This document shows positions 51,649 to 60,206 of a stretch of DNA of 64,000 bases, in pieces. Numbering within the stretch: position 1 is the first letter of the stretch; the number at the start of each line of letters is the position of its first letter. Position numbers and translations under genes: made by a program. Origin of the DNA: UBA5336 sp964415675 (GTDB lineage: Bacteria; Pseudomonadota; Alphaproteobacteria; Caulobacterales; Hyphomonadaceae); the NCBI GenBank assembly GCA_964415675.1, contig CAYQBG010000003.1, positions 124,001 to 188,000 on the forward strand. Direction: 5' to 3'. Under the pieces are notes generated by a model. That model saw nothing but the letters and a program-made list of their open reading frames with translations. It ran no database searches and was not told where the DNA came from.

Positions 51649-53436
51649 CTAATAAACCCGCGCTTTCGGCTCGATATAGGCGATGTCGTTGGACATGGTG
51701 TAGTCATGGGTCGGGCGATAGTCGATCGATACCTTGCCCGCCTCATCGACCCAGGCAAGCGTGTGCTTCATCCAGGCCTCGTCATTGCGCTCGGAATAAT
51801 CCTCGCGAGCATGCGCACCGCGGCTTTCCTCGCGATTGGCGGCTGAATTCACTGTCACTGCCGCCTGCGCGATGAGGTTGTCGAATTCCAGCGCCTCGAT
51901 CAGGTCGGTATTCCAGATCATGCCGCGGTCCTGGACATCGATCCCGGGCAGCTTGTCGAATACACCATCGATCTTCTCCACGCCTTCGCGAAGGATATCG
52001 CCGGTGCGGAACACCGCACAGTTCTCCTGCATCGCCTTTTGCATTTCCAGACGCAGCTTCGCAACGGGCTGGTCGCCGGACGCATGCCTGACCTTGTCGA
52101 AACGCGCTGTGTGACGCTCGGTCCATCCCTCGTCAATCTCCGGCTGGCCGGCGCCAGCCTCAACAGAAGCCCCGCAATGCAGGCCCGCCGCGCGGCCAAA
52201 CACAACAAGATCGATCAGCGAGTTGGAACCCAGGCGATTGGCACCATGCACCGACACACAGGCTGCCTCACCCACGGCCATCAGGCCAGGCACGACATGG
52301 TCAGGGTCGCCGTTGGCCTTGGTCAGCACCTCGCCATGATAATTGGTCGGAATGCCGCCCATATTGTAATGGACGGTCGGCAACACGGGGATTGGTTGTT
52401 TGGTGACATCCACACCGGCGAAGACACGCGCACTTTCGGAGATGCCCGGCAGCCGGGCGGCCAACGTGTCCGGCGGCAGATGATCGAGATGCAGGTGGAT
52501 ATGATCACCCTCGGCACCGACGCCGCGCCCTTCACGTATCTCCATGGTCATCGCGCGCGAAACGACATCACGCGAGGCGAGGTCCTTCGCATTCGGCGCG
52601 TAATTTTCCATGAAGCGGGTACCTTCGGAATTGGTCAGGTAGCCACCCTCCCCGCGGGCACCTTCTGTAATCAGACAGCCTGCGCCATAAATGCCGGTCG
52701 GGTGGAACTGAACGAACTCCATGTCCTGGAGCGGGAGGCCGGCGCGCAGCACCATGGCATTGCCGTCGCCCGTGCAGGTATGAGCTGACGTGCAGGAGAA
52801 GTATGCACGTCCATAACCACCGGTCGCCAGCACGGTTTTCTGAGCGCGGAAACGATGCAGCGTGCCGTCATCGAGCTTCCAGGCGGTGACGCCGCGGCAG
52901 GCGCCCTCTTCGTCCATGATCAGGTCGAGCGCGAAATACTCGATGAAAAACTCGGTATCATTCTTCAGCGCCTGCCCGTAGAGCGTGTGCAGCATGGCAT
53001 GGCCGGTGCGATCAGCCGCAGCACAGGTGCGCTGAACCGGGCCGTCACCAAAATTCTTCGTCATACCGCCGAATGCGCGCTGGTAGATCTTACCTTCTTC
53101 GGTGCGCGAAAAGGGCATGCCCCAATGCTCAAGCTCGTAAACAGCAGCAGGCGCGTTTTTGCAGAGATATTCGATCGCGTCCTGGTCGCCGAGCCAGTCA
53201 GAGCCCTTAACCGTATCATACATGTGCCAGCGCCAATCATCCTCGGACATGTTTCCGAGTGATGCGGCAATCCCGCCCTGAGCTGCAACCGTATGGGAAC
53301 GGGTCGGGAAAACCTTGGAGATGCAGGCCGTTCGCAAGCCAGCCTGAGCAGCACCGAGGGCCGCACGAAGACCCGATCCGCCCGCGCCGACGACCACGAC
53401 GTCATATGTGTGATCGATCCACTCGTATTCGCTCAT
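51649..53436 (-). CDS. sdhA: Succinate dehydrogenase flavoprotein subunit, 595 aa
   Basis: The dinucleotide-binding start is DVVVVGAGGSGLRAALGAAQ; the FAD-linking His is in PTRSHTVAAQGGIAASLGNM. The substrate region contains FVQFHPTGIYGAGCLITEGA and REGRGVG; GANRLGSNSLIDLVVFGRAA is the C-terminal flavin contact. It oxidises succinate to fumarate in the citric acid cycle. It is third in the order sdhC, sdhD, sdhA, with a 34-bp gap from sdhD. Confidence 0.97.
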   Translation of the reverse strand: MSEYEWIDHTYDVVVVGAGGSGLRAALGAAQAGLRTACISKVFPTRSHTVAAQGGIAASLGNMSEDDWRWHMYDTVKGSDWLGDQDAIEYLCKNAPAAVYELEHWGMPFSRTEEGKIYQRAFGGMTKNFGDGPVQRTCAAADRTGHAMLHTLYGQALKNDTEFFIEYFALDLIMDEEGACRGVTAWKLDDGTLHRFRAQKTVLATGGYGRAYFSCTSAHTCTGDGNAMVLRAGLPLQDMEFVQFHPTGIYGAGCLITEGARGEGGYLTNSEGTRFMENYAPNAKDLASRDVVSRAMTMEIREGRGVGAEGDHIHLHLDHLPPDTLAARLPGISESARVFAGVDVTKQPIPVLPTVHYNMGGIPTNYHGEVLTKANGDPDHVVPGLMAVGEAACVSVHGANRLGSNSLIDLVVFGRAAGLHCGASVEAGAGQPEIDEGWTERHTARFDKVRHASGDQPVAKLRLEMQKAMQENCAVFRTGDILREGVEKIDGVFDKLPGIDVQDRGMIWNTDLIEALEFDNLIAQAAVTVNSAANREESRGAHAREDYSERNDEAWMKHTLAWVDEAGKVSIDYRPTHDYTMSNDIAYIEPKARVY

Positions 53437-53470
53437 CTCGTTAGCCTCTTCCTCACTGCGGCCAGCCCAT

Positions 53471-53869
53471 TCAGGCGCCCGCTGAAATCCAGATCTTCAG
53501 CACTGCCGCGGCAGTCGCCACGAACAGGGCGATGGCAGCAAAACTGTTCAACACGAGCAGTGCTGTGCGCACACCGCCCTGACCGATATAGTCCTCAATG
53601 ATCACCCGCATACCGATCCGCATGTGATAGAACGCCGCGCCAAATGTCAGGATGAGAAGCGTGGCATTCCATGGTGTCGCGACCCAGTCGATAGCGCCGT
53701 CATATCCGGCATTCACAGCATTCATCACTGAGAAGATGAACCATGGCACAAGGATGGCAAGGGCCAGGGCTGAGGTGAGCTGGCCAATATAGCCGGCAAC
53801 CCCGGACTTGGCCGAACCAAGACCGCGGGCGCGGGCTGTAGGTGTCGCGAAATCCTGAGAGTGTCCCAT
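53471..53869 (-). CDS. sdhD: Succinate dehydrogenase membrane anchor subunit D, 132 aa
   Basis: The ATG at 53869 has GGAGGTGG upstream. There are three transmembrane helices: LTSALALAILVPWFIFSVMN, ATPWNATLLILTFGAAFYHM and RTALLVLNSFAAIALFVATA. The YHMRIGMRVIIEDYI block has the His and Asp-Tyr of the SdhD quinone and heme region. It sits between sdhC (11-bp gap) and sdhA in the operon. The frame is open further upstream but that part is not supported. Confidence 0.9.
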   Translation of the reverse strand: MGHSQDFATPTARARGLGSAKSGVAGYIGQLTSALALAILVPWFIFSVMNAVNAGYDGAIDWVATPWNATLLILTFGAAFYHMRIGMRVIIEDYIGQGGVRTALLVLNSFAAIALFVATAAAVLKIWISAGA

Positions 53870-53880
53870 GTCGCCACCTC

Positions 53881-54300
53881 CTAGATGAAGGTCGCGCCGG
53901 CCCATATGGCCAGCGCGCCCAGTATGGCAAAGGCAAAATTGAAAACCGAGACGGCACTGGCCGTCTTCGGGTCGAAACCGGCGCGCGGACCGCTCCAGAC
54001 GAGATATCGGACCCCGTTGGCCCAGTGGAAGAGAACCGCCGCAGCCCACAGGACCATGACGATCTGGCCAGGTATTGAGCTGATGATACCGTCAATGGCC
54101 GTGTAAAGCGCCGGCGCGCCGGTGCCGGCTTCTGGACGCATGCCAAGTGAGATAATCCATAGTGCGATCAGGAAGCTGCCGAAATAAAGCGCCGCGCCGG
54201 TCGCGCGATGAAAGATCGACGCTGCCATGGTGGCGTGCCATCTCCACACCTGAATATGTGGAGACATCGGTCTTTTGTCTGTCCAGTCTGCCCCTGCCAT
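53881..54300 (-). CDS. sdhC: Succinate dehydrogenase cytochrome b556 subunit, 139 aa
   Basis: The start has RPMSPHIQVWRWHATMAASI followed by FHRATG, the family signature (R-P-x-S-P-H; S-I-x-H-R-x-T-G). Three helices follow: LYFGSFLIALWIISLGM, IVMVLWAAAVLFHWANGV and VFNFAFAILGALAIWAGATF. The heme His is in LFHWANGVRYLVW. The next His of the usual H-x-x-x-G-x-R-H motif is Tyr here. First gene of the sdh operon; 47 bp from the divergent DUF885 gene. Confidence 0.92.
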   Translation of the reverse strand: MAGADWTDKRPMSPHIQVWRWHATMAASIFHRATGAALYFGSFLIALWIISLGMRPEAGTGAPALYTAIDGIISSIPGQIVMVLWAAAVLFHWANGVRYLVWSGPRAGFDPKTASAVSVFNFAFAILGALAIWAGATFI

Positions 54301-54347
54301 GCACAGCCTCGCTTGCCTAGTTCACTCTCGGGTGGTTCTAGAGAGGG

Positions 54348-56147
54348 ATGACGACCTGTCAACGCGCACCAACCGCAAAATGGACTCGCAGCGCTCTGTG
54401 TGCGCTGGCCCTGGCTGTATCCCCAGTGGGGCTGGCCGCCACGGGCGAGCCGGTTGACGCGATCATTTCTGATTATGAGGCGTTCCGGTTACAGACCGAT
54501 CCCGGCGAAGCGGCCCGCCGAAACTCGAAAGCGCCACGCCATTGGGATACGGTCACGCCTGAAGCAGTTGCGCAAGAGGCTGCGTCTGCCAAAGCCCTGC
54601 TGCAACGCCTTGATTCGGCTGAGGGTGCGCGCCTGATCGACATCGCTATCCTGCAACACCTGCTCACAGAGCGGCTGATCGCCGCACGCTATGACCTGGC
54701 CCGGATCCCGTTTACCGGCGACTCGGGGTTTCATGCCTCTCCCGTCTTCACCGCTGCGCGCCTGCGCATACGCACCCCTGAGGATGCCGAGGCCTGGATC
54801 GCGCGGCTCGAAGACCTGCCGCGCTATTTCGATGAGCAGATCGCCAATATGCGCCGCGGTATCGACACGGGCTGGACCGCGCATCGCGACCCGCTTTTAA
54901 CAACGATCGACCAGATCCGCGAGCAGGTCGGAAACGATCCGCGCGGTTCAGACCTGTATGGACCTTTCACAAGGCTGCCAGAGACAATTGCCCAGCCTGA
55001 ACGCGAGCGACTGCAGCGTGAAGGCACAGAGGCAACCCGCACCGCGATGGAGGCCTATCGCGACCTCCTGGCCTTCATGGAAACCGAATATGTCCCGCAT
55101 GCGCGCCCGGAGCCGGGGCTGGCGAGCCTTCCGGGCGGGCGGCGGGTCTATGCCGACCTGCTTGCGCATCATACCGCCGGCGCGGGATATTCGCCTGAAG
55201 AGGTGCACGCGCTCGGCGCCAGCGAAGTCAAGCGCATCCGTGCGGAGATGGAAGCCATCATCGAAGAGGTCGGTTTTGATGGCGGCTTTACGGCATTTAC
55301 CGATTTTCTGCGACATGATTCGCGCTTCTATGCGCGCTCACCTGCCGACCTGATGGAAAAGGCGGCGATGCTTTCGAAACGCCTTGATGCGATCCTTCCG
55401 CGATATTTCGGTCGTTTGCCGCGCCTGCCTTATGGGCTCTCTCCCGTCCCCGCTTCTATCGCTCCGGGATACACAACCGGGCGCTATGCGCAGGGCGATC
55501 CGGAGGCCGGTCGCTCGGGCACCTATCTTGTGAACACTTACAGGCTCGACCAGCGTCCGCTCTATGAATTGCCGGCACTGACGGCACATGAGGCAGTGCC
55601 CGGCCATCACCTGCAGATTGCGTTGTCCCAGGAAATGCGCAGCCAGCCGCGTTTTCGGCGCGATTATTACGCAACGGCCTTTGGTGAGGGCTGGGGACTA
55701 TATGCCGAAAAGCTCGCGGGCGAGGCCGGGATTTACGAGACGCCTTATGAGCGGTTCGGCGCCCTATCCTATGAAATGTGGCGCGCCTGCCGGCTTGTGG
55801 CCGATACCGGGCTGCACTGGTATGGCTGGAGCCGGACGCAGGCAGAGATGTGTTTCATCGAGAACACCGCCCTGAGCGCGCACAATATCAAGACCGAGGT
55901 CACCCGCTATATCGGCTGGCCGGGCCAGGCCTCTGCCTACAAGATCGGCGAGCTGAAAATCCTTGCGCTGCGCAAGGAGGCCGAAACCGCGCTCGGCGAG
56001 GCTTTCGATATCCGCTCTTTCCATGACCATTTGCTGGCCGAAGGCTCGATGCCGCTTTCAGTGCTCGATGCGCGCATGCGCGCCTGGATCGAAGCCCAGA
56101 AGTCCGATGGCGCCGTTGCCCCATCCGATTCAACGGCCGGCCCATGA
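54348..56147 (+). CDS. DUF885-family metallopeptidase-like protein, exported, 599 aa
   Basis: The N-terminus (KWTRSALCALALAVSPVGLA) looks like a signal peptide. The zinc-binding helix is LPALTAHEAVPGHHLQIALS, the H-E-x-x-P-G-H-H variant typical of DUF885, and a second conserved block is FGEGWGLYAEKLAGEAG, with the third ligand Glu. Enzymes of this family are considered zinc peptidases or dipeptidases in the periplasm; few are characterised. It overlaps the next gene by four bases (ATGA), so the pair is translationally coupled. Confidence 0.82.
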   Translation: MTTCQRAPTAKWTRSALCALALAVSPVGLAATGEPVDAIISDYEAFRLQTDPGEAARRNSKAPRHWDTVTPEAVAQEAASAKALLQRLDSAEGARLIDIAILQHLLTERLIAARYDLARIPFTGDSGFHASPVFTAARLRIRTPEDAEAWIARLEDLPRYFDEQIANMRRGIDTGWTAHRDPLLTTIDQIREQVGNDPRGSDLYGPFTRLPETIAQPERERLQREGTEATRTAMEAYRDLLAFMETEYVPHARPEPGLASLPGGRRVYADLLAHHTAGAGYSPEEVHALGASEVKRIRAEMEAIIEEVGFDGGFTAFTDFLRHDSRFYARSPADLMEKAAMLSKRLDAILPRYFGRLPRLPYGLSPVPASIAPGYTTGRYAQGDPEAGRSGTYLVNTYRLDQRPLYELPALTAHEAVPGHHLQIALSQEMRSQPRFRRDYYATAFGEGWGLYAEKLAGEAGIYETPYERFGALSYEMWRACRLVADTGLHWYGWSRTQAEMCFIENTALSAHNIKTEVTRYIGWPGQASAYKIGELKILALRKEAETALGEAFDIRSFHDHLLAEGSMPLSVLDARMRAWIEAQKSDGAVAPSDSTAGP

Positions 56148-56875
56148 AGATCACCGTCATCGAAACCGGGCGCCCGCCTGCCGCGATCCGGGCTGACTGG
56201 CCCGGCTATCCGGCCATGTTCGAACGCCTGGTCTCGGCGGCTGATGACGGTTTTGACTGGGAGGCGGTCGCGCTCACCGATGGCGAAGAACTGCCCGACC
56301 CGGCCGACCTTGACGCCATCCTGATCACCGGATCGCCCGCAGGCGTTTATGACCCGGAGCCCTGGATGAGCCCGCTGTTCGATTTCATTCGATGGGCGAC
56401 CGCCGAACAAACGCCGCAGATCGGGATCTGTTTCGGCCATCAGGCCATGGCGCAGGCTCTTGGCGGTCATGCACAAAAATCAGAGCGCGGCTGGGGGCTT
56501 GGCCGCCACAGTTACGAAATCTGCGAACCACGCGACTGGATGGGCGAAGATGTCAGCCGCGGCGAGCGGTTCGCACTGGCGGTCAGCCATCAGGACCAGG
56601 TCACTGCCCCGCCGCCCGGCGCCCGCGTACTGGCGGCCTCGGACTTCACGCCCTTCGCTGCGCTGGATTACAGTCAGGGTCCAGCCATCAGTTTCCAGGG
56701 CCATCCCGAATTCGAGGATGATTTCGCCTCCGCACTCTACGAAATCCGACGCGGCAATCCACTGAACGACAAGGCGGTTGACCGGGCCAGGGACACGCTT
56801 CGCGCCAGCCCCCATGACAATGCGCGCCTCGCACAGTGGATGGCCCGCTTTTATCGCCTGAACGCCCGCAGCTAG
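56144..56875 (+). CDS. Class I glutamine amidotransferase (GATase1, GMP synthase-like), 243 aa
   Basis: The catalytic triad is present: the nucleophile Cys in QIGICFGHQAMAQALGG, and the His-Glu pair in ISFQGHPEFEDDFASALYEI. It continues LDAILITGSPAGVYDPEPWM at the oxyanion loop. It belongs to the stand-alone group distant from GMP synthase, whose members hydrolyse glutamine or gamma-glutamyl compounds. Overlaps the DUF885 gene by four bases, which suggests that both act on peptide-like substrates, perhaps gamma-glutamyl peptides; this is inference. Confidence 0.82.
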   Translation: MKITVIETGRPPAAIRADWPGYPAMFERLVSAADDGFDWEAVALTDGEELPDPADLDAILITGSPAGVYDPEPWMSPLFDFIRWATAEQTPQIGICFGHQAMAQALGGHAQKSERGWGLGRHSYEICEPRDWMGEDVSRGERFALAVSHQDQVTAPPPGARVLAASDFTPFAALDYSQGPAISFQGHPEFEDDFASALYEIRRGNPLNDKAVDRARDTLRASPHDNARLAQWMARFYRLNARS

Positions 56876-56882
56876 GGCGGGT

Positions 56883-57254
56883 TCAGCTGTAATCTGCGAT
56901 ACGACTGAGCAGGTGTCCTCGAAACTCGAAGAAGCTGGCGCCGCGAATCTTGACGGTCTCGCCAGCCTGCGTGCCATTTGGCAGATTGACGGCGGCCTTG
57001 CCCTCGAACTCAACCTCGGCAGCCGCCTTGTCGGGGGATGCGATCAGGCTCACCAGACGCTGGCGGCGATAGGAAAAGGCATTGCCGGACAATTCCGCGA
57101 CCTGGCGCATGGCGGCCTTGCCCTCAAGCCGCATGGACTGACCTGTATTGGAGATGTTCTCGAAAACGACATCCTCGGTCACATGGTCAAGCATCCCCTC
57201 GACATTTCGGGCATTGTAGCAACTGATATATTTCGCGATCACGTCTTCGATCAT
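56883..57254 (-). CDS. Nuclear transport factor 2-like (SnoaL-type) protein, 123 aa
   Basis: AAGGAGG seven bases before the ATG at 57254 decides the start over the TTG at 57260. The fold is visible as helix (IEDVIAKYISCYNARNVEGM), then strands (LDHVTEDVVFENIS; AAAEVEFEGKAAVNLP) and GETVKIRGASFFEFRGHLLS. NTF2-like proteins serve as isomerases, hydrolases or binding proteins; the active residues here are not assignable. Eight bases separate it from the convergent amidotransferase gene. Confidence 0.75.
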   Translation of the reverse strand: MIEDVIAKYISCYNARNVEGMLDHVTEDVVFENISNTGQSMRLEGKAAMRQVAELSGNAFSYRRQRLVSLIASPDKAAAEVEFEGKAAVNLPNGTQAGETVKIRGASFFEFRGHLLSRIADYS

Positions 57255-57373
57255 GCGCAAGCCTCCTTATATCATGGTGGCATCTGAATTCCGGACAGCT
57301 GGGCCGTCCGCCCGGCTTTGACACACAGCCGGAATGATTCTTTACCCTTAACACGAAAACGGAGTGAACTTGC

Positions 57374-58408
57374 ATGGCCTTGCGGATCGCAGTTGTCGGC
57401 GCCACCGGAAATGTCGGACAGGAAATGATGAACATACTCGACGAGCGGATGTTTCCCGCCGACGAGGTGTTTGCCGTCGCCTCGCGGCGATCGGTCGGCC
57501 GGGAGGTCAGCTATGGCGACAAGACGCTGAAATGCCACGATATCGAGACTTTCGACTTCTCGACTGTGGATCTTTGCCTCATGTCCGCAGGCGGCAGTGT
57601 CGCAAAGGAATGGGCGCCGAAGATTACCGGGGCCGGCGCAATCATCATCGACAATTCATCCGCCTTCCGGATGGACCCGGATGTCCCGCTGGTTGTGCCG
57701 GAAGTGAACGCGGACGCCGTGGCCGGCTATGGCAAGAAGAACATCATTGCCAATCCGAACTGTTCCACCGCTCAGCTGGTCGTCGCCCTCAAGCCCCTGC
57801 ACGATGCGGTGGGCATCACACGCGTTGTGGTCGCGACCTACCAGTCCACCTCCGGCGCTGGCAAGGCGGCAATGGACGAGCTGTGGAACCAGACCAAGGG
57901 CATATATGTGAATCAGGCGCCCGAACCGACGGAATTCTCCAAGCAGATCGCCTTCAACGTCATCCCGCAGATCGATGTCCCCATGGGTGACGGCTCCTTC
58001 AAGGAGGAGTGGAAGATGAAGGTCGAAACCAAGAAGATTATCGATGAGAGTATCGAACTGATCGCAACCTGCGTGCGCGTGCCTGTTTTTGTCGGCCATG
58101 CCGAGGCGGTGCATGTCGAGCTTGCTGGCCCGATGGAGGCCGATGCGGCGCGCGCCCTGCTGCGCGAAAGCCCCGGCCTTATGGTGGTCGACGACCCCGA
58201 AGAAGACCAGTTCATCACGCCGATCGATTGCGTCGGTGAATGGGCCACCTTCATTTCCCGCATTCGCAAGGATCCGACCGTCGAGAATGGCCTCGCCTTC
58301 TGGTGCGTGTCTGACAATCTGCGCAAGGGCGCCGCCCTGAACGCTGTCCAGATCGCCGAGGAACTTCTCAATCGCGGCATTCTCAAGCCGGAGAAGCAGC
58401 CGGTCTGA
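57374..58408 (+). CDS. asd: Aspartate-semialdehyde dehydrogenase, 344 aa
   Basis: GGAG upstream of the ATG. The Rossmann start is RIAVVGATGNVGQEMMNILD, the catalytic Cys is in IIANPNCSTAQLVVALKPLH, and the second catalytic His region is RVPVFVGHAEAVHVELAGPM. It converts aspartyl phosphate to the semialdehyde with NADPH, on the way to lysine, methionine, threonine and diaminopimelate. Normal length for the bacterial enzyme. Its neighbours are unrelated. Confidence 0.96.
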   Translation: MALRIAVVGATGNVGQEMMNILDERMFPADEVFAVASRRSVGREVSYGDKTLKCHDIETFDFSTVDLCLMSAGGSVAKEWAPKITGAGAIIIDNSSAFRMDPDVPLVVPEVNADAVAGYGKKNIIANPNCSTAQLVVALKPLHDAVGITRVVVATYQSTSGAGKAAMDELWNQTKGIYVNQAPEPTEFSKQIAFNVIPQIDVPMGDGSFKEEWKMKVETKKIIDESIELIATCVRVPVFVGHAEAVHVELAGPMEADAARALLRESPGLMVVDDPEEDQFITPIDCVGEWATFISRIRKDPTVENGLAFWCVSDNLRKGAALNAVQIAEELLNRGILKPEKQPV

Positions 58409-58475
58409 GACTTGAGTCTGAAGCGGTCGCAATTTCCGGGTGGCAAGTTGTGCGCTTCAGGCCTAAAGGCCGGGG

Positions 58476-59384
58476 ATGAATCCCGACCTTCGCACTGGGC
58501 TGATTGCCGGGCTGGCCGCTTATACGCTATGGGGCAGCCTGCCGATCTATTTCCGCGCGCTCGACCATATCGGGCCGTCGGAGCTGCTTGCGCACCGCAT
58601 TATCTGGTCTCTTCCGACGGGCATCATTTTCATCACGCTGGCCGCGCAGTGGAACCGGGTGCGCGCGGCGATGACGCCTGGCCGGCTGGGGTGGCTGGCC
58701 ATATCGGCCCTTCTGATCGGCGCAAACTGGCTGGTCTATATCTACGCCGTATCCGTCGACCGGGTAATGGAGGCAAGTATAGGCTATTACATCAATCCTC
58801 TGGTCAGCGTTCTGTTCGGGCTCCTGTTTTTCGCCGAACGCCTGCGCCGGGCCCAATGGGTCGCCGTGGCGCTCGCCTGTGTGGGTGTGGCGGTGCTCGC
58901 CCGCGCCTTTGGATATATTCCCTGGATCGCGCTGGCCTTGTGCTTTCTCTTCGCCTTCTACGGCGCGATCCGGAAAAAGATCGGCGTGGAGGGGCGCACC
59001 GGCTTTGTGATCGAGGCAGCGATCCTGTTCCCGCTGGCCGCCGCCTGGCTCTCCTTGTTGGTGGCACGGGGCGAGGCACCGCCGATGGGTCGTGGCGGCT
59101 GGGATATTCCGCTTCTTCTGGCGTCGGGACCGATCACGGCGGTTCCGTTGATCTGTTTCGCGGTGGCAGCAGCGCGGCTGAAACTTTCGACTGTAGGAAT
59201 GATGCAATATATCGCTCCGACCCTGCAGTTCCTGATCGCTGTCTTCATTTTCAAAGAGCCGTTTTCAATGATGCACGGGGTCGCTTTCGTCTTCATCTGG
59301 CTGGCATTGGTGGTTTTCACCACCGACAGCCTTGTCGGAAATGCAAAGGCCAGGCGTCTGGCCCGGGCTGCACAAGTCCCCTGA
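58476..59384 (+). CDS. rarD: EamA-family transporter RarD, 302 aa
   Basis: Ten hydrophobic segments in two EamA-like halves. The start LRTGLIAGLAAYTLWGSLPI with YFRAL, followed by EILAHRIIWSLP-type sequence (here ELLAHRIIWSLPTGIIFITL) and SVDRVMEASIGYYINPLVSV, matches RarD. It lies in the inner membrane; substrate unknown, though the family is linked to efflux of small metabolites. A minus-strand terminator follows 16 bp after its stop. Confidence 0.88.
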   Translation: MNPDLRTGLIAGLAAYTLWGSLPIYFRALDHIGPSELLAHRIIWSLPTGIIFITLAAQWNRVRAAMTPGRLGWLAISALLIGANWLVYIYAVSVDRVMEASIGYYINPLVSVLFGLLFFAERLRRAQWVAVALACVGVAVLARAFGYIPWIALALCFLFAFYGAIRKKIGVEGRTGFVIEAAILFPLAAAWLSLLVARGEAPPMGRGGWDIPLLLASGPITAVPLICFAVAAARLKLSTVGMMQYIAPTLQFLIAVFIFKEPFSMMHGVAFVFIWLALVVFTTDSLVGNAKARRLARAAQVP

Positions 59385-59399
59385 CCAGAGACGACGCGC

Positions 59400-59431
59400 A
59401 AAAAAAACCCGGTCCAAGAGGATGGACCGGG
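59400..59431 (-). terminator. Minus-strand intrinsic terminator between rarD and the phosphatase gene
   Basis: The stem CCCGGTCC (59408-59415) and GGACCGGG (59424-59431) has an 8-nt loop. On the minus strand it is followed by eight T (59400-59407). On the plus strand no T-run follows, so it serves transcription coming from the right, where the nearest minus-strand gene is divL. Confidence 0.8.
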
Positions 59432-59486
59432 GCAAGTCTTGCGTAGATGATCGAGTCCAATACTCGCCTGGATAAGAGCAAGCCAC

Positions 59487-60206
59487 ATGCCAGTTTCGCC
59501 ACAGGACCGAATTTTTATCGCAATCGGCGATATTCATGGCCATTGCGAACGCCTGATAGCGCTGCACGAAAATGTTCTGGACATTGCCGCGCAGGTTCGG
59601 GGCCATACGGCAGTGACGCTCGTCCATCTCGGAGACTATGTTGACCGCGGCCCCGACAGCGCCGGTGTCATTTCGGCACTGATCGAGCTGGAGGCTCAAA
59701 CGAAAAGCTGGGATGAGTTTGAAATTGTGTCGTTGAAAGGCAATCACGAACAGATGATGATCGACGCCCTCGAACAGGGCGGCGACGCCATGGAGCACTG
59801 GTGCGTGAATGGTGGCTTTGCCACACAGGATAGTTATGGTCCTTACGAAGAAGAAGAGATGAAGTCCCATCTCGAATGGATGAAACGACGACCGCTGATC
59901 CATCACGCAACCGAAGCAGGGTTGATCTTCGTACATGCGGGCGTTCATCCGGCTGATTTTCCCGGCGAGAATGAGCAGGTCTATATGTGGACGCGCTCGC
60001 CACGCTTTTTCGACACGGCCTGGTGGAGCTCGGCGGCGCTGGATGGCCAGCGCGTCATTCACGGACACACACCGACAGAAACGAACGCGCCGGAGGTGTC
60101 GCCCGATGGCCGCCGGATCAATATTGACACCGGCGCATGTTATGGTGGCCCGCTGACTGCGGTCATCCTCGCGCCTGGCATGGCGCCGCGCTTTCTTTAT
60201 GCCTGA
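59487..60206 (+). CDS. PPP-family metallophosphatase (serine/threonine phosphatase-like), 239 aa
   Basis: The metal and active sites are all present: IAIGDIHGHCERLIALHE (G-D-x-H-G), VHLGDYVDRGPDSAGVISAL (G-D-Y-V-D-R-G), IVSLKGNHEQMMIDALEQGG (G-N-H-E), and QRVIHGHTPTETNAPEVSPD. This is the PPP-family arrangement of lambda-type protein phosphatases, close also to ApaH. Substrate not known. Its 3' end overlaps divL by 10 bases from the opposite strand. Confidence 0.87.
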   Translation: MPVSPQDRIFIAIGDIHGHCERLIALHENVLDIAAQVRGHTAVTLVHLGDYVDRGPDSAGVISALIELEAQTKSWDEFEIVSLKGNHEQMMIDALEQGGDAMEHWCVNGGFATQDSYGPYEEEEMKSHLEWMKRRPLIHHATEAGLIFVHAGVHPADFPGENEQVYMWTRSPRFFDTAWWSSAALDGQRVIHGHTPTETNAPEVSPDGRRINIDTGACYGGPLTAVILAPGMAPRFLYA

